Source: Nitrospira sp. (lineage in GTDB: Bacteria > Nitrospirota > Nitrospiria > Nitrospirales > Nitrospiraceae). From it: a stretch of 64,000 bases of DNA. The position numbers were made by a program, and so were the translations under genes. Location: the NCBI GenBank assembly GCA_016788885.1, contig JAEURX010000055.1, positions 1 to 64,000 on the forward strand, given 5' to 3'. Positions 17,730-25,806 of the stretch are shown here, one piece after another. Under the pieces are notes generated by a model. The model was given only the letters and a program-made list of their open reading frames with translations. It searched no databases and was not told the origin of the DNA. Numbering within the stretch: the stretch's first letter is position 1; every line of letters begins with the position of its first letter.

Positions 17730-18285
17730 GAGGTAACCCTATGACCTTACGGATGTTTTGTTCTCGCTACGGCTAAGTGGATGGCACACAGTCCCCCTGA
17801 GAGTCGTGCGAGCATGCGTGCATGAACAACCAGAGGACAGTTCGGGGAAAAGCCAAGGAAGTGCCGTGGCCACAAAAATGGTCCTCTTCTGAGCCATTGC
17901 GCACCGGAGGTCGGCACTGCCGGTCAGGCCCCCCAACCGACAACCCGGGGATCCGACAGAGCCATGTGACTATCCTTGTCGGCATCTCCGGGGACGATCT
18001 TGATTGGGGATTCTCCTGTGCCGGTTCCGACACAGACACCAACCGGCCGGAACCCCTACCGACTAGCCATCTGCGCCCCTTGGATTGGCCTGCGGGCAGG
18101 CTTTCTGACATTGCTTGAGCAATTGGCCGGGTTTGGACGCATTCGTGCACCGTTTCGCCTTCCAGTCTGAACAACGTGCTTCTCAGGTTGGCGAGAGGGA
18201 CCGGTAAGGTCATACTGGCACTGCACCGGGACGGGGTTTTCTCCGCTGGTGGGACTTCCGTATACTTCCTTCAAGGAGTGACTCC
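17730..18285. other. intergenic region, no gene seen
   Basis: 556 bases between divergent genes. No frame has convincing coding composition and no RNA gene was recognised. A possible -10 TATACT (near 18261) with AAGGAG downstream serves the phosphatase gene. GTTTTGTTC and CCTTACGG near 17745-17765 precede the large gene but give no clear promoter. Confidence 0.4.
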
Positions 18286-19116
18286 GTGACCATGCGCCGC
18301 ATCCTCATTTTTACAGACCTCGACGGGAGCCTGCTCGACGCGACGACCTATTCTTACGAGGCAGCCGGCGAGGCCCTGACACTCATCGGTCGACTCGGCG
18401 CCTCACTCATACTCGTCTCCAGCAAAACCCGGTCTGAGATGGAGCCGCTTCGCCGCCGTCTAAACAATCAGCACCCTTTTATCGTGGAAAACGGCGGGGC
18501 CGTGTTCATCCCGCAGGGCACCTTTCCATTCCCGATCGAACAGGCATCCGCTCGTGAGGGATACGAAGTCGTCGAAATCGGCACTCCCTATGCGCAGCTT
18601 CGCACGGCACTGAACGGCATTCAGAAGCAGGTCGGTTGTCGGGTACGGGGATTTGGGGATCTTTCCCTTGAGGAAGTCGTTCGCCTGACAGGCTTGTCAG
18701 ACGCCGAGGCGGTGCACGCAACTCAACGGGAATATGACGAACCGTTCCTCGTTGAAGGTGAGCGCGTTGACTGGCATCGGCTCGCGGCGGCGGTGGACAG
18801 CCACGGGCTGCGCTGCACCAGGGGGGGACGGTTTTATCACGTGATGGGGGCGAACGATAAGGGAATCGCGACCAAGCAACTCATGTCGTGGTATCAGCGC
18901 TTGGCTGAACGGGAAGGACAGCAGGTGGTGACCGTCGGTCTGGGGGATAGCCTCAATGATCTCCCGATGCTGGCGGTGGTCGATCACCCTATTCTTGTCC
19001 GAAAACCTGACGGCTCCTACGACCCGGATGTGCAGCTCCCCCATCTCATTCGCGCTGATGGAGTCGGTCCGGTCGGATGGAACCGAAGTCTCACCGCCCT
19101 CTTGTCTCGCCTCTGA
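18286..19116 (+). CDS. mpgP: mannosyl/glucosyl-3-phosphoglycerate phosphatase (HAD, MPGP type)
   Basis: 276 residues. Starts at GTG 18286, which has AAGGAG 7 bases upstream; an ATG 6 bases later is the alternative. HAD motif I is FTDLDGSLLD (Asp11, Asp13), motif II is VSSKT, and motif III/IV are AATK/TVGLGDSLNDLPML. NGGAVFIP and the C2-type cap agree with the YedP/MPGP branch of HAD-IIB phosphatases, which remove phosphate from glycosyl-3-phosphoglycerate to give the solute mannosyl- or glucosylglycerate. The neighbouring GT81-like synthase supports this; which sugar is used cannot be told. Confidence 0.88.
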   Translation: MTMRRILIFTDLDGSLLDATTYSYEAAGEALTLIGRLGASLILVSSKTRSEMEPLRRRLNNQHPFIVENGGAVFIPQGTFPFPIEQASAREGYEVVEIGTPYAQLRTALNGIQKQVGCRVRGFGDLSLEEVVRLTGLSDAEAVHATQREYDEPFLVEGERVDWHRLAAAVDSHGLRCTRGGRFYHVMGANDKGIATKQLMSWYQRLAEREGQQVVTVGLGDSLNDLPMLAVVDHPILVRKPDGSYDPDVQLPHLIRADGVGPVGWNRSLTALLSRL

Positions 19117-19174
19117 GGCTCGACCGGGCAGCACTCTCGGACAACTCTGAGCCAACGATGTAGCGGTCGACGCA

Positions 19175-19441
19175 TTAGTGCCCCTTTGGTGGAGCAGTGG
19201 TACGACGGCTCTGCAGCCCGATGAGCAACCCACCGGCAAACCCCAACCCGACGGCAAAGGCGACCAGCCCCAACAACGAGCGGTTGAACCGAAACGGATT
19301 CTGGCGCCGTTGCGGGTAGCGTGGCACAGCCGCCTCCCCGCCCAACCAGCGTCGTGCCTTCGCTTCGCCATCGATTTCCGAAATATGTTTGGTCATACCC
19401 TGTCCTTTAGCATCCATCTGCCACACCCGTTCGGCCGTCAT
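19175..19441 (-). CDS. small single-pass membrane protein
   Basis: 88 residues. The start ATG overlaps the stop of the MscS-like gene (ATGA), which supports translational coupling; a second in-frame Met is at residue 16. After a basic stretch (about 38-50, RRWLGGEAAVPRYPQRR) there is one membrane helix (about 55-78, LLGLVAFAVGLGFAGGLLIG) and a basic tail. No family is recognised. As the last gene of the GT81-channel operon it may be an accessory subunit of the channel. Confidence 0.65.
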   Translation of the reverse strand: MTAERVWQMDAKGQGMTKHISEIDGEAKARRWLGGEAAVPRYPQRRQNPFRFNRSLLGLVAFAVGLGFAGGLLIGLQSRRTTAPPKGH

Positions 19442-20145
19442 AAGTGCCTCAAATCATCGGGCGCGCCGGCACGAGTACGAACCGACAACCCCCGCTCGAG
19501 GTAATCCTTGGCTAAATCTTTCGCGCCCAACCCGAATGCAATTGCCCCCGCCATGACGATCCCGCCCAACGTAATACCGAACCCGACGACCACGATATTT
19601 TGGGCGATACCGAGCTGCTCCAACGCCATGGCCACGGCCAACAACTGAATGCCCCAGCGGGAACAGGTCGCCACCAGGCGCGCCGGTGGCAGCCCTGCGT
19701 TGACCGCGGCGATCAGCACCGCCTGGGAGACGAAGTTCGACAGCAGCCATCCGGCAACCAGAATCAGACTGGCGGTCACCAAATGCGGCACATAGGCCAG
19801 GAAGGACTTGGCAAAATCGTTGATCGGCTGAAGATTGAGCGCGCCCAACGCCGCGACAGTCGCAAAGATCATGACCAGCCAATAGGCCGCTTGCCCGACC
19901 AATCGCGAGGGATCGGTCTTCACCCCTCCGCGAAGGAGGGCGCCGGTGACCCCCAATCGATCGAACAACCGATCCAACCCCACCACACGCAGCAACCGTT
20001 CCAGTGCTTGGCTGGCGGTCCACGCCACCACGAGGCCCGCGAAGAAAATGATGGACATCGCCAGGAGGCTCGGCAACACCGCGAGGACCTGCCGCGCCAT
20101 CAACTCTAGAGGGTCGAGGAGACCCTTCTCGAAAAATTCCTTCAT
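19438..20145 (-). CDS. mechanosensitive-channel-like membrane protein (MscS TM-helix type)
   Basis: 235 residues with about five membrane segments (near 18-45, 85-105, 120-150, 160-185 and 188-210). The repeated GVTGALLRGG / SVTxA and IVVVGFGITLGGIVMAGAIAFGLG segments are typical of the conserved MscS-type TM-helix family (CmpX-like). No beta domain of full-size MscS follows, so the protein is a short form. It probably gates ions or solutes under membrane tension. It is encoded 57 bases downstream of the GT81-like synthase, consistent with osmotic release of the solute made there. Confidence 0.84.
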   Translation of the reverse strand: MKEFFEKGLLDPLELMARQVLAVLPSLLAMSIIFFAGLVVAWTASQALERLLRVVGLDRLFDRLGVTGALLRGGVKTDPSRLVGQAAYWLVMIFATVAALGALNLQPINDFAKSFLAYVPHLVTASLILVAGWLLSNFVSQAVLIAAVNAGLPPARLVATCSRWGIQLLAVAMALEQLGIAQNIVVVGFGITLGGIVMAGAIAFGLGAKDLAKDYLERGLSVRTRAGAPDDLRHL

Positions 20146-20202
20146 AGTTCCCTCCTCCGGCCTCGACTACAGCCTGCCTTCAGATGGACGGAATTGCGAC
20201 CA

Positions 20203-21504
20203 TCAACTTGTGTGCGGTTCATTCCAACGCGCCACCAGGTACGACTTATCTTTTTCAAACGCCTGACAAAGCGCCTCAATACGGCCCTCCGCTTCGCTCG
20301 AGGTCAGCCCCTGGGTATCCAACACAAACGAGGCAGTCCGCCCCAGATACAACGGAGTGAATGCTTTCAGCACGTGATCTCGCGGCAACACACGATTGCG
20401 GTAGGCGACAGCCGCGTCATACACAACCCGAGCCCACAGGCTGTCTGCAATGCGAAAGTCCTGCAAGGCACAGGTTCCCAACGGCCGCAGGCTTTGCCTG
20501 GTCCCGGGCGCAAGGATTTGATCCCAGATTGCCCCCAAGTCGCTCAGCCCCTGCCGGAAGGTGCTGATCATGCGATCGACATTCACGTTGACCGGCTCCA
20601 CGCCAACTTCGTACTGGAACCCGAACAACGGAACCGCGTTGGAGCCATCGGTCTTGCCCCACACCGCATAGTGATCTTCCATGAGAGCGAACACCGCACC
20701 GAGCACTTGCACCAGCATGGCCGACAAGTCGGCCGCCGGATCCTTGGGATTATGGATCTTGGCACCCAAAAAACTTTGGCAGACCCGCGCCCCGCTGGCG
20801 ATGGCCTCGGTCGTCATCCAAATGTCGATGCCGAATTTTGCAACTTCCGACTCCCATACATGTTTGTCTAGATAGTGCTGAGCCAGTTGGCCGGAAAACC
20901 CAAAGTCGCCGCCGATCGGCTGTCTGATCCGGTGGCCGTAGAGCGTGCGGGTCAACGGATACACAATACTATTGGTGATCGTGCCGTCGTATTTGTGTCG
21001 CAGATAGTAGGGCGCGACGTAATCGAACCCCTGTTCAAACACTGGGCTCACCAGGAGTTCAATCCACTCCGGGGTAATGCTCCGCAAGTCCGAATCCACG
21101 ACGGCACAGGCCTTGGCTTTCAACCGACGCGCGATTTCAAAGATCGTCCGAAACGCGCTGCCCTTGCCGGGAATACCGTGATACGGCGTAATGATTTTAT
21201 GGAGCGAACTCTGTTGGTCCCCGATAAACAACGTCTTGAGGTCGACTACGGCCTGGGCGACCACATGCTGCGTGCCATCCGTGGACCCGCCGTCCGAATT
21301 CACCAAGACCGCGCGGGCGTCCGGAAAGTACTTGGCCAGGCCGGCACTCACCGCCTTGACCACATGACCGATCGTTTCGACGTTATTGAAACTGGGGATC
21401 CCGACCAAAATGTCCGTATGGGCAAATTGGTCAACCTGCGCTTCCGTTTCCGGTGTCAGGGGCGTGGTATGGACTACGTCAGGAAGATGGGAGCCAGGCG
21501 TCAT
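20203..21504 (-). CDS. GT81-like glycosyl-3-phosphoglycerate synthase
   Basis: 433 residues from the ATG at 21504; a GTG at 21519 is also in frame, but the GGAGG lies only 1 base from it. This is a GT-A fold enzyme: DILVGIPSFNNVETIGHVV, a DGGSTDGT turn, HGIPGKGSA and the metal-binding DSD (about residues 137-139 counted from this start, in AVVDSDLRS). QPIGGDFGFSG and WMTTEAIASG follow. These agree with GT81 glucosyl-3-phosphoglycerate synthases, which make the precursor of the solute glucosylglycerate from a sugar nucleotide and 3-phosphoglycerate. First gene of an operon with an MscS-like channel. Mannosyl specificity cannot be excluded. Confidence 0.8.
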   Translation of the reverse strand: MTPGSHLPDVVHTTPLTPETEAQVDQFAHTDILVGIPSFNNVETIGHVVKAVSAGLAKYFPDARAVLVNSDGGSTDGTQHVVAQAVVDLKTLFIGDQQSSLHKIITPYHGIPGKGSAFRTIFEIARRLKAKACAVVDSDLRSITPEWIELLVSPVFEQGFDYVAPYYLRHKYDGTITNSIVYPLTRTLYGHRIRQPIGGDFGFSGQLAQHYLDKHVWESEVAKFGIDIWMTTEAIASGARVCQSFLGAKIHNPKDPAADLSAMLVQVLGAVFALMEDHYAVWGKTDGSNAVPLFGFQYEVGVEPVNVNVDRMISTFRQGLSDLGAIWDQILAPGTRQSLRPLGTCALQDFRIADSLWARVVYDAAVAYRNRVLPRDHVLKAFTPLYLGRTASFVLDTQGLTSSEAEGRIEALCQAFEKDKSYLVARWNEPHTS

Positions 21505-21588
21505 ACGTTCATCCCGCACGCCTCCGCCCTGGCAACACTGTTATGACAAGACCAAACGGAACCGGCGAAAGGCAGGTGTCTGTACTCA

Positions 21589-21608
21589 TGTCTCTAAGCT
21601 AAGAGACA
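21589..21608. promoter_or_regulatory. inverted repeat upstream of the GT81 gene
   Basis: TGTCTCT (21589-21595), 6-base centre AAGCTA, then AGAGACA (21602-21608): perfect 7-bp arms, about 85 bases upstream of the GT81 start. It could be an operator for osmotic control or a small hairpin. Confidence 0.4.
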
Positions 21609-21709
21609 CCATCTTACCCAACGATGTCAAGCCAATCGGCCGCGATGCAGGCAGCAATGGAAGGTGTTCGTGGAGACGAAGCGTAGGGGTCTGGAGGAAG
21701 CAGCGGCAA

Positions 21710-22075
21710 TTATCCGGCATCCAAAATGACAATCTGCTCTCGCCGATCATGATTAAAGGGAGGCAACGGAAAATGCGCACTGACGAAATCGTTCAGACGG
21801 AGTTGATCGTCGGCATCCATGAGAATGGGATCGACCCCCAGGCGGGATTCATTCGCCCAACGAATCGTTGCGAGCCTCACAGAAAGCGGTTTCGGCTGCC
21901 CGGGAATATGCAGATGCAGCTGAAGGAGATCCCCCGCCTGCAACCCTTTGAGCCCGGTTCGCGACCAGCCGGGAATGGAAAGGTCCAGCATCCGGCCATT
22001 CCACACCAGCAGTCCATCTTCGGAACGCGACCCCGTACACTCGACGATAAAACGCGGGCGATTCTGTTGTTCCAT
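21710..22075 (-). CDS. PilZ-like domain protein 1 (no RxxxR)
   Basis: 121 residues from the second of two adjacent ATGs (22078 or 22075), chosen for spacing to TTGGAGG. The PilZ fold is suggested by DLSIPGW (DxSxxG), LLQLHLHIPGQPKPLSVRLATIRW and a conserved NESRLGVDPI strand. The N-terminal RxxxR needed for c-di-GMP binding is missing (NRPRFIVEC only), so it may be a degenerate sensor. First of the three tandem PilZ-type genes in map order, last in transcription. Confidence 0.72.
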   Translation of the reverse strand: MEQQNRPRFIVECTGSRSEDGLLVWNGRMLDLSIPGWSRTGLKGLQAGDLLQLHLHIPGQPKPLSVRLATIRWANESRLGVDPILMDADDQLRLNDFVSAHFPLPPFNHDRREQIVILDAG

Positions 22076-22231
22076 CATGCCTCCAAGCAAATGCCTCGGC
22101 AGAATATGAAAAACAACAGATTGCAAGATAGTCCCCGAAAGTGGGGGATTCTCAGAGGCCGGGCAAGGGAGCGACGTGAACTTGCAGAACGACCGGAGCA
22201 GCGGAAGGCGGGAACAGCATCACCCTCCGGG

Positions 22232-22576
22232 TCAGGCGACGCGGGAGGAATCTGAAGACTTCAACACCGACTCCACGAACCGGTGAATGCGCGCTTCCGC
22301 GCTGGCGTTCATCCTGACGGTTTCCAGACCGAACACGCGATCTTGCACCCACTGAACGGTGACGCCTTCAACATCGATCGCCTTAGGCTGATCGGGCAGG
22401 AACACGCGCAGCGTGAGTTTCATGCCGACCGTGACCGGCTTGTCGCCCTCAATCCGCCAACCCTTGACGGAAAGATCACAGACCTTGCCGGTTCCGACCA
22501 GCCCATCTCCGAGGTAATAGAGAAAGCAGCTGACTGGTACGCGTGAATGGGAGCGAGTTTTGTGTGATTTAGCCAT
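22232..22576 (-). CDS. PilZ domain protein 2
   Basis: 114 residues, from the Met of AKSHKTRSHSRVPVSCFLYY; an upstream in-frame ATG exists, but this one fits the family. It contains RSHSR (RxxxR), DLSVKGW (DxSxxG), LRVFLPDQPKAIDVEGVTVQW and GLETVRMNASAEAR, the full c-di-GMP-binding PilZ pattern. It probably is a cytoplasmic c-di-GMP effector. No Shine-Dalgarno sequence is visible before this ATG. Confidence 0.85.
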   Translation of the reverse strand: MAKSHKTRSHSRVPVSCFLYYLGDGLVGTGKVCDLSVKGWRIEGDKPVTVGMKLTLRVFLPDQPKAIDVEGVTVQWVQDRVFGLETVRMNASAEARIHRFVESVLKSSDSSRVA

Positions 22577-22731
22577 GGTGTTACGCAACGATGTTGGTCC
22601 CGGACGAGACGAACCCCGACCATGATCGAGTCTACTCAACTTGAGGGAAATGACCAAGGAGATTCTCGTTCCCGACACAGGGAGCCATCGTGATTCTCGG
22701 CTGGGTGTCGAGAGGAACAGCAGGGACGAGA

Positions 22732-23109
22732 CTACACCAGGGCCGTCACGAACTGCTCAAGCCGAGCCCGTTCATCGGCTTTGATCGAATGGACTTCGAT
22801 CCCGAATTCTTGGCCCCGCGACCAGCGCACGATTGCCTGATCCACAAAGACAGTGGGATGGTGATCCGGAAGAAAGATACAGAGCGTGACTACCGTCCCA
22901 GCTTCGACCGGATGCGTCCCATCAACTCGCCATCCGTTGAGAGAGAGATTCCAGGCCATACCGCTGCCTTGGAACTCATCGCAGGAATAGTAGACCGAAC
23001 ACTGGACAGGGAACCGACGGAAAGACCGCACCTGAAACCTGGTCCCAACCGTCGCCCGGGACCGAGAGGGGGCTAACGGAGCAAGATAGTTGTTACCACC
23101 AGTCATCAT
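22732..23109 (-). CDS. PilZ domain protein 3
   Basis: 125 residues from ATG 23109 (or the adjacent 23106); the upstream codons are unlikely to be coding. It has RSFRR (RxxxR), NLSLNGW (NxSxxG), TLCIFLPDHHPTVFVDQAIVRW and GIEVHSIKADERARLEQF, so it should bind c-di-GMP. It is more than half similar to PilZ protein 2 at the motif level, consistent with tandem duplication. Ribosome site weak (GTGGCCGG). Confidence 0.83.
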   Translation of the reverse strand: MMTGGNNYLAPLAPSRSRATVGTRFQVRSFRRFPVQCSVYYSCDEFQGSGMAWNLSLNGWRVDGTHPVEAGTVVTLCIFLPDHHPTVFVDQAIVRWSRGQEFGIEVHSIKADERARLEQFVTALV

Positions 23110-23659
23110 ATTCCGGCCACAGAAATTCTGGCTCTGCGAAGTTTTGGTGAGCGGAGAGTGTCGAATTCCCCCGGACACCAGTTCCAACTAGCACAATCCA
23201 CACCCTCTATCTCACACTTGATGCAGAAGTGGGCAAATTGTACGCGAATCCACAACCAGCCGCAACCAGGCATCAGAAGGGAATGAGCACACGAACAGAC
23301 TCGTCTTGCGCACTGGAGCCGAGAACTTCCAGCCCCCGCGAAGAAGCCGAACGTGCGAGCAGGGACCTCCCGCATTGCGGAATGGGCCATGAAGGCTGTA
23401 CTCGAACGGAAGCAACTATTTATTCCAGGGAGATAGGCGAAGGACGAACGCGTACACTTCCTTATAACCTGTACAAGAAGACAGCATTGACTGGCTGCAG
23501 ACAAACGCCCATCGGGCGATTCCTGAGATCCCATAAACTTTTTCGAACCTGGGCGGAAACAACCCCCCGCCATCCATGCGTTCTGCACGCCTGGAATCAA
23601 GATGAGAAGGTATACTGTTTCGTCCTGTATATCGAACATCCACTTGAGGGAGAACGGCG
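23110..23659. other. intergenic region, no gene seen
   Basis: 550 bases upstream of the divergent PilZ and RidA-like genes. An open frame across 23229-23656 has unnatural, Arg/Ser/Cys-rich composition and is rejected. A TATACT (23611-23616) fits a -10 box for the RidA-like gene, but its -35 is poor. Confidence 0.35.
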
Positions 23660-24286
23660 ATGCGAAACCCTATGGATGTGCCTTATCGATTCATGTTGCT
23701 CTGTGCCGGCCTCCTGCTCGTCGGCTGTGCAGGGCCACCGCGATCATATCCAGTTGGAGACATGCCCATGTCCGGCCCTCTCCCCCTCAAGGAAACCACC
23801 ACGTTGGACACGTCCTGGGAAAGAGAGTTCGGGCTTGTCCAAGGGGTCAAAGCGAGTGGACTCGTGTTTCTCTCAGGTCAAATGAGCATAGATGAGAACG
23901 GCGTTGTCGTCGGGAAGGGCAGCATGGAAGCGCAGATGCGACAGGCCTATGCCAATGTCGAAAAAGTGCTGCAACAATTCAATCTCACCATGAACGATGT
24001 GCTGGAAGAAACGTTGTGCGTCACGGACATACCTCCGGCTCTCACGGTCGGGCCAAAGATTCGACGGGACGTCTATACCGGCCCGCCTGCCGTCGCGAGC
24101 ACGATGATCCAAGTGCAACGGCTCGCCTTCGCCGACGCCATGGTCGAGATTCGAGTCGTTGCGAAGTCTGGACTCACTGCCGGATCACGTTCCGGAGGGT
24201 CATCATCGGATGATTCGCCACGGCATGGAGGTCGCGGAGGAGGGCGAGGACGAAGCGGAGGATATGGAGGAGTCTCTCCCGATTGA
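23660..24286 (+). CDS. RidA/YjgF-like lipoprotein
   Basis: 208 residues. A signal peptide ends in VGCAG (lipobox LLVGC, Cys at about residue 23), so the mature protein is a lipoprotein. Residues 45-175 are a RidA-like domain (VKASGLVFLSGQMSIDENG, MRQAYANVEKVLQQF, GLVF/VxDIPPALTVG, ASTMIQVQRLAFADAMVEIRVVA). The Arg that RidA uses to hold the imine carboxylate is replaced by Ser (PPAVASTM where PARS is usual). A Gly/Arg/Ser-rich tail (about 180-208) follows. Imine deaminase activity is unlikely; a binding or envelope role is possible. Shine-Dalgarno GGGAGAAC supports the start. Confidence 0.85.
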   Translation: MRNPMDVPYRFMLLCAGLLLVGCAGPPRSYPVGDMPMSGPLPLKETTTLDTSWEREFGLVQGVKASGLVFLSGQMSIDENGVVVGKGSMEAQMRQAYANVEKVLQQFNLTMNDVLEETLCVTDIPPALTVGPKIRRDVYTGPPAVASTMIQVQRLAFADAMVEIRVVAKSGLTAGSRSGGSSSDDSPRHGGRGGGRGRSGGYGGVSPD

Positions 24287-24298
24287 TCAGGAAGCATC

Positions 24299-24332
24299 TC
24301 GCGGGGCCGCCCACAAGAGGCCGGCCCCGCGA
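24299..24332. terminator. bidirectional terminator hairpin
   Basis: TCGCGGGGCC (24299-24308) and GGCCCCGCGA (24323-24332) form a perfect 10-bp stem with a 14-base loop between two convergent genes. There is no T run on either side, so factor-independent activity is uncertain. Confidence 0.6.
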
Positions 24333-24349
24333 CGCCACACTACCCACCT

Positions 24350-24856
24350 CTATGCAATCACATTGACTTGGCTGGTCGCACTAGGCTGCGAGGAGGACAC
24401 GCTGGCTCCCGTAGCCTGTTGATACTTGCTCAGCAAGTCATTCGCGATGCTCTGTGCGAGCTTGTCGATGAAGGAGTCCCCCGTTGCACTGGAGCTCACC
24501 GAAGCTGGCGTGGCTGATCCGGCCTCGGGCGATCCCCCATTCTCGGTGGCCTGCTGCAGATCGGAGAGAATCGATTCGGCAAGCCGATCTACGAAAGAAC
24601 CGCCATCTTGCTCACCTCGATGATGATGGTGATGATGACGGCCCTGTGTGCCAACGGCGCCAGAAGGCTGCGACGAATCGGACACTTGCGAAACCTGGCT
24701 CGCATTGAGCTGAGCGGCCTCCTGGGAAATCGACGCGGTATCACCGGATGGCTGACAGCCACACGACGATGCACTGCCCTTCGAAGATCCGGCACCGGAA
24801 AGATACGATTGAAGCCACTGTAGGACCGGCGATGACCCGACACTCGAGATAGACAT
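24350..24856 (-). CDS. unknown Ser/Gln-rich protein with duplicated motif and His6 tract
   Basis: 168 residues starting MSISSVGSSPVLQ, with AGGAGA 5 bases upstream; the frame is open earlier but without signals. No signal peptide or membrane helix. The body is Ser/Gln/Ala-rich and disordered. A run of six His (GRHHHHHHRGEQ, 24620-24637) sits at about residue 73-78. A short helix motif occurs twice: GSFVDRLAESILSDLQQAT and DSFIDKLAQSIANDL. No family is recognised. It could be a metal-binding or scaffold protein. Very different composition from its neighbours. Confidence 0.75.
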   Translation of the reverse strand: MSISSVGSSPVLQWLQSYLSGAGSSKGSASSCGCQPSGDTASISQEAAQLNASQVSQVSDSSQPSGAVGTQGRHHHHHHRGEQDGGSFVDRLAESILSDLQQATENGGSPEAGSATPASVSSSATGDSFIDKLAQSIANDLLSKYQQATGASVSSSQPSATSQVNVIA

Positions 24857-25614
24857 ACCATCTCCTGGGTGAGCAGAGAATCCTGCAGTCCGTGCGTGGT
24901 GACTCTCTAGCGTGGAGAAACGAGCAGCGAGTCCATGTGCCGCCCACGGCGCCTCTTCGGTCGATTGGACCAAGGTCTTGAGAGACACGCGCAAGAAGCA
25001 CGCCTACTAATCGAGAACGGCCACACCACGAACGGGCGCGAGAACCGGCGATTCTTTCGTCAAACGCCCAGACCACTAGGAAAAAATTGCCTCCTCAGGA
25101 GCATGAACGGAGTGACTGGGCAAAAAGCGCCTGCGGCCCGTTCCTGTGGCACGGCCGGCAATCTCTCCTTGGCCATATTGGAGACTCTTGCGGCATGAAT
25201 CTGCCTCCGCAACCAAGCCTTCGCTGAGCAGATGAGCTTCGGGAATGACCCAGACACACACGGCGAACTCGTGCGTTCAGAACCGGCTTCGACCTCTCAG
25301 TCCGGCTCTCAGACTTGTCGTAGAAACTCGAGCACAGGCTGAGGGATCGGCAGAGGCAACGATAGGATGAGACCACCGCGATTGGTGGTCTACGGGAAGG
25401 ATCAAATGGGGCTGCTCGTCCTTTCAGGTGACTATGGAACTGAGAGACACCTGATTCCGGGAGGCAACAAACAGGCGGTCGACCGACTCGATACTCCGGC
25501 CGCGGCATGGTTTGGCGGGGCCCAATCCGAAACCCCGGCGCAACCAGCGCAACCGGGGCCAGTGACTGGGTTCTCAGATTACTCGATGTATCAAGGAGTT
25601 ACGGAGAGAACGGT
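24857..25614. other. intergenic region, no gene seen
   Basis: 758 bases between the His6-protein gene and tRNA-His. Several frames are open but have poor composition and no start signals. Two hairpins are visible: GACCACC...GGTGGTC (25371-25390) and CCCCGG...CCGGGG (25533-25558). No small RNA, riboswitch or integration site was recognised. Confidence 0.4.
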
Positions 25615-25691
25615 TGGGGTGAGTGACGGGTTTCGAACCCGCGACCTCCGGATCCACAATCCGGCGCTCTAACCAGCTGAGCTACACCCAC
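25615..25691 (-). tRNA. tRNA-His (GTG anticodon)
   Basis: The minus strand folds as a cloverleaf: acceptor GTGGGTG/CACTCAC, D arm with TAGCTCAGCTGGTTAGAGC, anticodon stem CCGGA with loop TTGTGGA (anticodon GTG, His), and T arm GCGGGTTCGAAACCCGT. CCA is encoded (25617-25615). The base before position 1 is G (25692) and faces C73, the extra G-1:C73 pair that marks tRNA-His. A tRNA promoter lies just upstream. Confidence 0.96.
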
Positions 25692-25717
25692 CACACACAA
25701 TGCCTCAGGGAGCGCGC

Positions 25718-25747
25718 ATCATAGCAAACCGCGAAGAACAGTCGCAA
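25718..25747 (-). promoter_or_regulatory. promoter of tRNA-His
   Basis: On the minus strand TTGCGA (25747-25742), an 18-base spacer and TATGAT (25723-25718), with about 20 bases to the tRNA start. It lies just downstream of the pyrF stop. Confidence 0.6.
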
Positions 25748-25806
25748 CCGCCCCGCCCGACGATGGTATGATGCACCTCGGGTGAGGAGCGGGCGAATGA
25801 GAATTC

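Noticed and set aside
23229-23885. 218-codon frame across the region before the RidA-like gene
   Set aside because: Overlaps the RidA-like gene in another frame and is Ser/Arg/Cys-rich without signals.
25371-25558. Hairpins GACCACC...GGTGGTC and CCCCGG...CCGGGG as a structured RNA
   Set aside because: Short stems common by chance in GC-rich DNA; no conserved core of a known riboswitch or small RNA could be read.
24857-25614. Possible integration or accessory spot next to tRNA-His
   Set aside because: No integrase, no repeat of the tRNA 3' end and no foreign gene were seen; just a gene-poor stretch.
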